DNA of 10,214 nucleotides from assembly GCA_902803695.1 (NCBI GenBank), contig CADCQX010000185.1, positions 1 to 10,214 of the forward strand. Reading direction: 5' to 3'. The stretch comes from Oscillospiraceae bacterium (GTDB lineage Bacteria > Bacillota > Clostridia > Saccharofermentanales > Saccharofermentanaceae). Below are positions 5,310-10,214 of the stretch, piece after piece. Every line of letters begins with the position of its first letter. The stretch's first letter is position 1. A program made the position numbers and the translations under genes. Under the pieces are notes generated by a model. The model saw nothing but the letters and a program-made list of their open reading frames with translations. It had not been told where the DNA came from and ran no database searches.

Positions 5310-7367
5310 ATGAAGAACTATGCTTTGGGGCATCCCGTCAACAGATTGATCCACGGCTGTGACTATAATCCCGATCAGTGGCTGGACCGTCCTGATATAC
5401 TCAGCAAAGATATCGAATATATGAAAAAGGCAGGTATCAACGAGGCAACTCTCGGTGTGTTTTCCTGGTCAGCCTATGAGCCGGCGGAAGGTGAATTCCA
5501 TTTTGATTGGCTGATCGAAGTCATGGATAGATTATACGAGAACGGTATAAGTACGATCCTGGCTACGCCTTCAGGTGCAAGACCTGTATGGATGGATCAC
5601 AAATACCCGGAAGTCATGCGTGTTGACACTATGGGACACAGGAACCGCCACGGCTTTAGGCATAATCATTGTCTGTCTTCGGAAGTTTTCAGAGACAAGG
5701 TAAGGATCATAGACGGTAAGCTCGCGAAGATCGCAGGTGACCACCCGGGTCTTATAGCGTGGCATATCTCCAATGAGTTCGGAGGCGAGTGTTTCTGCGA
5801 CCTTTGTAAAGAGAAATTCAGGGATTATTTAAGGAAGCGTTTCAATAATGATATCAACTTACTTAACCATGAGTGGTGGAGTTCCTTCTGGAGCGCCAAG
5901 TATAATGATTTTTCTGATATCGAGCCGCCTTACCATAACGGTCAAAACGCTCTTATGGCGCTTAAGCTCGAGTGGCACAGATTCACTACCTATAACTATG
6001 CTGATTATATCTCTGTCGAGATCGATACTATAAGGGAAGCTTCACTGAACAAGAATGTTCCGATCACGACCAATCTCATGCAGAGATTTTACGATATTGA
6101 CTATAGAGAGCTGGCCAAGAGGATCGACTTTATCTCATGGGACAGTTATCCGAAGTTCCACAACGATTATGAAAGATATGAAGACACGATGATGGAATCG
6201 GCTTTTGATCATACGCTCCTCAGGTGTCTTAAGAAAGACAAGCCGTTCTTCCTGATGGAAAGCGCACCTGCACACGTAAACTGGATGGACTATAACAAAT
6301 TGAAGCGTCCTCATGTTCACGATCAGTTCTCATGCCAGACTGTCGCATGCGGATCGGATTCCATTCAGTATTTCCAGTGGAGAAGATCAAGGGGAGGAGC
6401 CGAGCAGTTCCATGGGGCTGTCATGGATCACAGCGGCTCGACAGATACCAGGGTCTTTAAGGATGTAGCATACACTGGCGAAGTCCTTGGTAAGATCGCC
6501 GAGATCGAAGGCTCCGTAAAGAAGAATGAAGCAGCAGTTATCTTTGAGTGGGACTGCTGGTGGTCGATAGATGTGTCAGGGGGATTCAGCAGAGCAACGA
6601 AGAAATACGACATTACCTGTATGGATCATTTTAAGAGCCTGATACCTTTCGGAGTTGAGGCGGATGTGATCTCCGTTAACGATGACTTTGAAGATTATAA
6701 GCTTATCATCGCGCCGATGCTCTTCCTCATAAGACCTGAGACTATAGAGAAGTTGAAGAGGTTTGTCGAAAACGGCGGCGTACTTCTGGCAACCTACATG
6801 ACCGGCTACGTAAACGAGAATTCGCTGTGCTACGAAGGCGGGTTCCCGGGTGACGGATTGAAAGACCTTTTCGGTATTGTCAACGAAGAGATAGATACGC
6901 TCTATCCTTCTGACAGGAACGGCATCAGTATGGACGGCAAGACTTTGGTCGTAAAAGACTATGCCGAACTCATAAAGCCGATCGATGCCGAGATCATCGG
7001 TACATACACTGATGATTTTTATAAGGATACGGCGGCGATCACCTGTAAATGTTACGGCAAGGGAAAGGCATATTATCAGGCAGCAAGGCTCATCAATGAA
7101 GATATGGGAGAACTTGTAAGTAGGATCCTTAACGATGCGGGCATCAAGACCAGGGATCTTCCGTCGGGTATCGAGTATCATGTAAGATACGGCGATGACC
7201 ATACATATGAGTTCTACTTCAATATCGGTGAAGAACCTGCCGAGGTCAAAGACCTTGATGGAACGGATATGATCACAGGCGAAACCGTTAACGGCAGCGC
7301 GACGATCCTTCCCAGAAGATATCTGATCCTTAAGAAATGCATTCCGTTGCCTACGAATGAACAATAA
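5310..7367 (+). CDS. Beta-galactosidase, glycoside hydrolase family 42
   Basis: A 685-residue cytoplasmic enzyme that releases terminal beta-linked galactose from short galactosides by a retaining mechanism. The N-terminal TIM barrel starts with GCDYNPDQW (16-24) and includes the GH42 signatures GVFSWSAYEP (49-58) and ATPSGARPVWM (85-95). The acid/base is Glu156 in WHISNEFGGE. The nucleophile is Glu317 in FFLMESAPAHVNW. The structural zinc site known in the family appears intact: Cys121 in HNHCL, then the CxCxxC cluster Cys161, Cys163 and Cys166. A trimerisation/flavodoxin-like middle domain (about 405-620) and a short C-terminal beta domain follow, giving normal family length. There is no signal peptide, so imported oligosaccharides are the likely substrate. 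It appears monocistronic: no transporter or sugar regulator sits beside it. The start is supported by AGGGGG nine bases upstream. The exact linkage preference cannot be read from the sequence. Confidence 0.95.
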   Translation: MKNYALGHPVNRLIHGCDYNPDQWLDRPDILSKDIEYMKKAGINEATLGVFSWSAYEPAEGEFHFDWLIEVMDRLYENGISTILATPSGARPVWMDHKYPEVMRVDTMGHRNRHGFRHNHCLSSEVFRDKVRIIDGKLAKIAGDHPGLIAWHISNEFGGECFCDLCKEKFRDYLRKRFNNDINLLNHEWWSSFWSAKYNDFSDIEPPYHNGQNALMALKLEWHRFTTYNYADYISVEIDTIREASLNKNVPITTNLMQRFYDIDYRELAKRIDFISWDSYPKFHNDYERYEDTMMESAFDHTLLRCLKKDKPFFLMESAPAHVNWMDYNKLKRPHVHDQFSCQTVACGSDSIQYFQWRRSRGGAEQFHGAVMDHSGSTDTRVFKDVAYTGEVLGKIAEIEGSVKKNEAAVIFEWDCWWSIDVSGGFSRATKKYDITCMDHFKSLIPFGVEADVISVNDDFEDYKLIIAPMLFLIRPETIEKLKRFVENGGVLLATYMTGYVNENSLCYEGGFPGDGLKDLFGIVNEEIDTLYPSDRNGISMDGKTLVVKDYAELIKPIDAEIIGTYTDDFYKDTAAITCKCYGKGKAYYQAARLINEDMGELVSRILNDAGIKTRDLPSGIEYHVRYGDDHTYEFYFNIGEEPAEVKDLDGTDMITGETVNGSATILPRRYLILKKCIPLPTNEQ

Positions 7368-7372
7368 ATAGC

Positions 7373-7404
7373 ATGTTTTTTACCTTGTAAGCAAGACAAA
7401 ACAT
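7373..7404 (+). terminator. Weak hairpin after GH42 gene
   Basis: ATGTTTT (7373-7379) pairs with AAAACAT (7398-7404). Inside, CTTG (7384-7387) pairs with CAAG (7392-7395) around a TAAG loop. It starts six bases after the stop codon. The stem is AT-rich and the tail has only three T residues, so it may be a weak terminator or an RNA-stabilising hairpin. Confidence 0.35.
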
Positions 7405-7451
7405 TTGGCGCGGCTGAACTTATAAATGATATCAGCTTCTTTGCTCGCAGA

Positions 7452-7460
7452 TGTGATAAT
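7452..7460 (+). promoter_or_regulatory. Extended -10 promoter of small DUF3592 gene
   Basis: TGTGATAAT matches the extended -10 consensus apart from one base in the hexamer. No -35 box is recognisable. It is 48 bases upstream of the start codon at 7508. Confidence 0.45.
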
Positions 7461-7507
7461 ATAAGGGCAGGAAGGGAAATGACAGCTGTTGTAAGGAGGA
7501 CACGGAT

Positions 7508-8011
7508 ATGCTCGACAAGTTGGATTTTCTCAATAACCTCAGTGATGACGAACGTAAGCTCTTCACGGGTATTGGTCTCGTTGTACTTGGCGTATTTGCC
7601 ATGTTTATACTATCCCAACTTCTTATGATCCCAGGAAGACTTCAAGCTCGTGCCAGATACAAGAATTATACGGGCAGAGCCTTGGGTAAGATCACGAACA
7701 GAAATATGATATCCGTTCAGCGCGGACATGACGATGAAGGCCGTCCGGAATACACGACAAAGTGCATGGTATCCTACGAGTTTACGGTAGGCGGTGTTCT
7801 CTACAAAGGAGAAGGCGAGGGCTCAGGTGCAGGCCGCGACAAATACGAAGCGGAGATATGCTACGACCCATCCGATCCTGATCAGAACTGTACGGCTTAC
7901 TATTTTAATTCAAAGACAAAGTCGCACTTCATTTCAACATTTATCTACCTTGCCGTTTTTTTTGCGGTCATTATGATCGGAATATATTTTTTCATGCGCT
8001 TCAAGCAATGA
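7508..8011 (+). CDS. DUF3592-like membrane protein
   Basis: A 167-residue protein of unknown function. Two TM segments (about 18-42 and 141-163) flank a soluble domain with the DUF3592 layout. The layout runs from a TGRALGKITNR strand at 55-65, through a charged loop (QRGHDDEGRP), to the paired strands CMVSYEFTVGGVLYKGEGEG (86-105) and a closing YDPSDPDQNCTAYYF. By the family pattern the extended 'VxYxFxVxGxxYxG' and 'YDPxxP' elements form a small beta fold next to the membrane. AAGGAGGA at 7493-7500 fixes the start. It has its own promoter and a strong terminator, so it is probably monocistronic. It is the third such membrane protein in the window, with 1053 and 1619, although its TM arrangement differs. 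Confidence 0.85.
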   Translation: MLDKLDFLNNLSDDERKLFTGIGLVVLGVFAMFILSQLLMIPGRLQARARYKNYTGRALGKITNRNMISVQRGHDDEGRPEYTTKCMVSYEFTVGGVLYKGEGEGSGAGRDKYEAEICYDPSDPDQNCTAYYFNSKTKSHFISTFIYLAVFFAVIMIGIYFFMRFKQ

Positions 8012-8034
8012 AAACAGGATAAGTCAGATTCTAT

Positions 8035-8059
8035 GAGCGTCGTACTGGCGCTCTTTTTT
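8035..8059 (+). terminator. Intrinsic terminator after DUF3592 gene
   Basis: A seven-base-pair stem (8035-8041 with 8047-8053, one G-T pair) around a GTACT loop, followed by six T residues. It isolates the MarR operon downstream from the preceding gene. Confidence 0.9.
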
Positions 8060-8082
8060 ATGCATAGACATAAGGAACAATA

Positions 8083-8117
8083 TAGTTGCGAAAATAAATA
8101 GTTGACAAACGCAACTA
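8083..8117. promoter_or_regulatory. Probable MarR operator with three half-sites
   Basis: TAGTTGCG at 8083-8090 is the exact reverse complement of CGCAACTA at 8110-8117. A third half-site, TAGTTG at 8099-8104, pairs with CAACTA at 8112-8117 across seven bases. The downstream pair overlaps the -35 box TTGACA (8102-8107). Palindromes of this kind are typical of MarR-family operators, and binding here would block RNA polymerase, so autoregulation by the MarR gene at 8153 is the natural inference. Confidence 0.7.
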
Positions 8118-8130
8118 ATCGGATTATCAT
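8102..8130 (+). promoter_or_regulatory. Promoter of MarR operon
   Basis: TTGACA at 8102-8107, a 17-base spacer and TATCAT at 8125-8130 (five of six bases of the -10 consensus) form a strong housekeeping promoter, ending 22 bases before the start codon. Unlike the other promoters in the window it has a perfect -35 and no TG extension. Confidence 0.85.
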
Positions 8131-8152
8131 ACGACATCATAGGAGGTGGCGT

Positions 8153-8590
8153 ATGGATAATGTTAGCCTTTTCAGAGAATACACAAGACAGCTCGAGCGT
8201 AATCTCGAAAATATCAATAAAGCTGACTGCTGTCAGTGTTCTGTTAATACACTTCAATGTTTTCTGGTCGTGGAGATCGGAAGAAAACCGGGTATCTGCG
8301 TAAAGGAGCTTTCCGAGATATTAAGACTGGACAAAAGCGGCATAAGCAGGGGAGTTGAAGAACTTGTTCAAAAAGGTTTTGTAACAAGAGAATCTTCCAA
8401 AGAAGACAGAAGAAGCGTTGTCCTTAAGCTTACTTCTGAAGGTAAGAAGAGATATAGCAAGATCGAGAAAGATATGAATGTTAAGTTCAAGAGTGTTTTC
8501 GAGAAGATCGATGAAGACAAAAGAGAAATGGTCATTGAGGCCTTGAAAATATTTAACGAGGCATGCAGAAAGGAAGAAGAAGATGAGTAA
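8153..8590 (+). CDS. MarR family transcriptional regulator, cysteine-rich
   Basis: A 145-residue winged-helix repressor, expected to act as a dimer. The helix-turn-helix runs through ICVKELSEILRLDKSGISRG (48-67), with the recognition helix at KSGISRGVEELVQKG. The wing carries the family signature DRRSVVLKLT (85-94). The N-terminal dimer region holds a cluster DCCQCSVNTLQC (25-36) with Cys26, Cys27, Cys29 and Cys36. From memory, MarR regulators with a related CC...QC pattern occur in Clostridia near arsenic-methylation or metal-response genes, so sensing of thiol-reactive metals or oxidants is plausible. AGGAGGTG at 8141-8148 places the start at ATG 8153; a longer frame from TTG at 8102 would begin inside the -35 box and is rejected. 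It leads a three-gene operon and probably binds the half-sites at 8083-8117. Confidence 0.92.
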   Translation: MDNVSLFREYTRQLERNLENINKADCCQCSVNTLQCFLVVEIGRKPGICVKELSEILRLDKSGISRGVEELVQKGFVTRESSKEDRRSVVLKLTSEGKKRYSKIEKDMNVKFKSVFEKIDEDKREMVIEALKIFNEACRKEEEDE

Positions 8591-9038
8591 GAAAGAATTG
8601 GCAATTGGTTGCTTTAATGAAGGAATGCTATGCTCACAGGCGGTTCTGGCGGCGTTCAAAGATGAGTGCGGGATTACTGAAGAACAGGCATTGAAACTGG
8701 GCTCGTGTTTTGGTACGGGAATGTGCAAGGGTGAAGTGTGCGGTGCATGTACGGGTGCGCTGATCGCATTATCGCTTATGTACGGACATACCACCAAGGG
8801 CGACATGAACGGAAGACAGCGCACGAACATGTTGACAAAGATGATGCTGGATCGTTTCAAGGAAGCAAACGGTTCATATATATGTAACGATCTTCTGGGT
8901 TATGATGTGTCGAATCCTGACGGACTAAATGCCGCTAAGGAGAGTGGACTTTTCAAAGATTTCTGTCCTCTTAAAGTCGGCAGCGCCGCGGAGATCATAG
9001 AAGAAATAATAAGGAGCAAAGAAGAATGGGATGTGTAA
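8583..9038 (+). CDS. C_GCAxxG_C_C family protein
   Basis: A 151-residue cytoplasmic protein of the C_GCAxxG_C_C family, whose conserved cysteines suggest redox or metal-related chemistry; the biochemical role of the family is not settled. Matching elements in order are EGMLCSQAVLAAF (13-25, Cys17), then GTGMCKGEVCGACTGALIAL (44-63) with Cys48, Cys53 and Cys56, then SYICNDLLGYD (98-108, Cys101) and FKDFCPLKV (124-132, Cys128). Length is normal for the family. The start codon overlaps the end of the MarR gene by eight bases. The ribosome binding site AAGGAAG lies inside that gene, indicating translational coupling. Being controlled by a cysteine-rich MarR fits a stress-response or detoxification role. 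An extra cysteine, Cys56, sits within the CGAxxG core, where I recall Val as usual. Confidence 0.9.
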   Translation: MSKKELAIGCFNEGMLCSQAVLAAFKDECGITEEQALKLGSCFGTGMCKGEVCGACTGALIALSLMYGHTTKGDMNGRQRTNMLTKMMLDRFKEANGSYICNDLLGYDVSNPDGLNAAKESGLFKDFCPLKVGSAAEIIEEIIRSKEEWDV

Positions 9039-9541
9039 CCTTTGTAGATATTGATAAGTCGAATGCGGAAGACATCGTAGAGATCTATAACTACTACGTT
9101 TTGAATACAACAGCTTCATACAACACGGATGCGATAAGTGCAGATGATTTTCTGGCCTATTACCAGATCGATAATCCGCTTACAAGATCCTTCGCGATAA
9201 AATGTTGTGATGACCTCGCAGGATTCATAGTCCTTAAGCCGTGGAACTATAAGAAGCAGGCATATAGGCAGACTTATGAATTCACGATCTATCTGAAAAA
9301 GGAATACTGCAGAAAGGGAATCGGTAAGATCGCATTTGCTTATCTGGAGGCGATGATAAAAGACAGTGATATCGCTGTCATAATGGCAGGCTTAAGTGCC
9401 GATAACGAAGGAAGCAGAGCTCTTCTTGAATCGCAGGGATTTACCGAGTGCGGCAGGTTCAAACGGATAGGTAAAAAGTTCGGGAAGTATCTCGATATCT
9501 CTTACTATCAGAAGAGTTACGAAGAGAAGTTTACCAATTAA
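9026..9541 (+). CDS. GNAT acetyltransferase, phosphinothricin/arsinothricin type
   Basis: A 171-residue acetyltransferase resembling the phosphinothricin acetyltransferase group, which also includes the ArsN enzymes that acetylate arsinothricin. Characteristic elements are IYNYYVLNTTASYNTD (20-35) and TYEFTIYLKKEYCRKGIGK (83-101), the latter holding the acetyl-CoA loop RKGIGK. Further elements are GLSADNEGSRALLESQGF (122-139) and GKKFGKYLDISYYQK (149-163). The position normally Arg/Gln at the start of the CoA loop is Cys95. The true substrate is unknown; an amino-acid-like toxin is the family-based expectation. AAGGAG at 9011-9016 sets the start at ATG 9026, overlapping the upstream gene by 13 bases. 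It is the last gene of the MarR operon, followed at once by a terminator. Many housekeeping GNATs in Firmicutes carry the same annotation, so phosphinothricin activity should not be assumed. Confidence 0.88.
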   Translation: MGCVTFVDIDKSNAEDIVEIYNYYVLNTTASYNTDAISADDFLAYYQIDNPLTRSFAIKCCDDLAGFIVLKPWNYKKQAYRQTYEFTIYLKKEYCRKGIGKIAFAYLEAMIKDSDIAVIMAGLSADNEGSRALLESQGFTECGRFKRIGKKFGKYLDISYYQKSYEEKFTN

Positions 9542-9552
9542 AAAATATGATC

Positions 9553-9583
9553 GAGGGACTCGAGGATCCGAGTCCCTCATTTT
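9553..9583 (+). terminator. Bidirectional terminator between convergent operons
   Basis: GAGGGACTCG (9553-9562) and CGAGTCCCTC (9569-9578) form a perfect ten-base-pair stem with a six-base loop. ATTTTG follows on the plus strand. On the minus strand the stem is followed by GATCATATTTTTT, so it can serve both the MarR operon and the HIRAN gene. Confidence 0.9.
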
Positions 9584-9586
9584 GTG

Positions 9587-9979
9587 TCAAAAATCTATCA
9601 GATATATCTCGAGATTTATGAGCCTAAACGTGCCTTTAGGTTCAATACTCTTTATCTTTCCGCACAGAAGTTTACCTGCATCCATCAAACGTGCAAAGAC
9701 AATATTGTCTCGCTCGGGAACATAACCGAGTTTGTCCTTGGCTTCGTTCAATACCAGGATGGCATTATCATCAAACTTGTTGTCTTCACGCTGAAGGAAT
9801 AACTTATCTCCGCAGCTGATCTTATCGAGAACTGACTTGTCCTTAAGGTGCGAAGTTCCTGCGATGTAGGTATCGAACAGATGTATCTCACGGCTTAGGG
9901 GTTTAATGACTTCGCCAATGCCTTTTTGATCTGCTAATGCGATGATAGCTTTCTTGCTTTTGATCAATCCTGTATCCAT
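9587..9979 (-). CDS. HIRAN domain-containing protein
   Basis: A 130-residue protein made up almost entirely of a HIRAN domain (about 31-130), a small beta fold known in SNF2-type helicases such as HLTF, where it binds 3' DNA ends. Characteristic elements are FDTYIAGTSHL (35-45), CGDKLFLQREDNKFDDNAIL (56-75, holding the family 'REPDNxYDxNAI' signature), and DKLGYVPERDN (82-92). The pattern 'GYxPxxxAxxxAxLxD' follows at 85-100. A 30-residue N-terminal extension is not recognised. The start has GGAGGAGG at 9992-9999 with somewhat long 12-base spacing. The gene overlaps the upstream ORF by 16 bases, suggesting coupled translation. Stand-alone bacterial HIRAN proteins have been proposed from gene context to act in DNA repair or defence; this instance has no nuclease or helicase within view. 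Confidence 0.85.
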   Translation of the reverse strand: MDTGLIKSKKAIIALADQKGIGEVIKPLSREIHLFDTYIAGTSHLKDKSVLDKISCGDKLFLQREDNKFDDNAILVLNEAKDKLGYVPERDNIVFARLMDAGKLLCGKIKSIEPKGTFRLINLEIYLIDF

Positions 9980-10214
9980 GTCAGTGTAGCACCTCCTCCG
10001 GACAGTGTTATCTGAAGGACTTCAGATAATTCAGCGCTGTACTTCTTGAATTCGGCTATCTCGTTATTGAGTTCTTCTTTCCTGGCGATAACCTTGTCTT
10101 CAGATGATCTATCAGAAATATGGGAACATGAAGTTCGCATATCGAAATCGCGAATTTTGGTGCAGAGGATATTATGTGGATACAGTAGGAAAGAATACTG
10201 CAGCAATAAAAAGT
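9964..10214 (-). CDS. 3' end of small coiled-coil ORF, partial
   Basis: An open frame enters the right edge of the window and ends with TGA at 9964-9966. The credible part begins around DRSSEDKVIARKEELN and continues as a charged, heptad-like helix (EIAEFKKYSAELSEVLQ). It ends with the tail ITLSGGGATLTWIQD. The only internal ATG (10138-10140) has no ribosome binding site. The residues upstream of the helix look less protein-like, so the true start may lie outside the window, or the 5' part may be frameshifted. The 16-base overlap with the HIRAN gene, whose ribosome binding site lies inside it, supports a real two-gene operon. Function unknown. Confidence 0.45.
   Translation of the reverse strand, partial: FLLLQYSFLLYPHNILCTKIRDFDMRTSCSHISDRSSEDKVIARKEELNNEIAEFKKYSAELSEVLQITLSGGGATLTWIQD

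Noticed and set aside
6576..7364. 262-codon minus-strand open frame inside the GH42 gene
   Set aside because: It is antisense to the C-terminal part of a complete GH42 protein and shows no domain.
8102..8152. Longer start for the MarR gene at TTG 8102
   Set aside because: The codon is part of the TTGACA -35 box, and a strong AGGAGGTG lies directly before ATG 8153.

Overview
The window looks like a chromosomal segment of an anaerobic Bacillota, most likely a Clostridia or Lachnospiraceae-like gut or rumen organism. This is an inference from strong AGGAGG-type ribosome binding sites, promoters of the TGnTATAAT type, short T-tailed terminators, frequent AGA/AGG/ATA codons, a Clostridia-style zinc-peptidase lipoprotein, and a MarR plus C_GCAxxG_C_C gene pair. 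No phage, insertion sequence, CRISPR, tRNA or rRNA signature was seen.

Layout: (1) 1-256 is an upstream non-coding stretch with an imperfect direct repeat and an extended -10 promoter. It is followed by a GNAT acetyltransferase (257-757) and a terminator. (2) 800-1052 is a roughly 250-bp gap with two promoters, inverted repeats that could fold as RNA, and a 14-codon ORF with a good ribosome binding site. (3) 1053-2815 holds two membrane proteins in tandem; the second carries a DUF3592-like domain. They end at a terminator that may also serve the convergent gene. (4) 2882-5149, on the minus strand, encodes a large secreted lipoprotein. It has an intact HELVH zinc-peptidase motif in its N-terminal half and what looks like a decayed second peptidase domain (CEIWM where HExxH is expected) in its C-terminal half. 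(5) 5310-7367, divergent from the lipoprotein gene, encodes a cytoplasmic GH42 beta-galactosidase with both catalytic glutamates and the four zinc cysteines. (6) 7508-8011 encodes a third small membrane protein of DUF3592 type. (7) 8153-9541 is a tight three-gene operon with 8- and 13-bp overlaps: a cysteine-rich MarR repressor, a C_GCAxxG_C_C redox protein, and a phosphinothricin/arsinothricin-type GNAT. Its TTGACA promoter is embedded in TAGTTG/CAACTA half-sites. (8) 9587-10214, on the minus strand, holds a stand-alone HIRAN-domain protein overlapped by the 3' end of a coiled-coil ORF that runs off the window.

The genes do not form one pathway. The clearest functional unit is the MarR operon, which reads as an autoregulated stress or detoxification cassette. 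The most unusual single protein is the tandem peptidase/pseudopeptidase lipoprotein. The HIRAN pair at the right edge may be the start of an accessory DNA-metabolism or defence locus, but most of that locus would lie outside the window.
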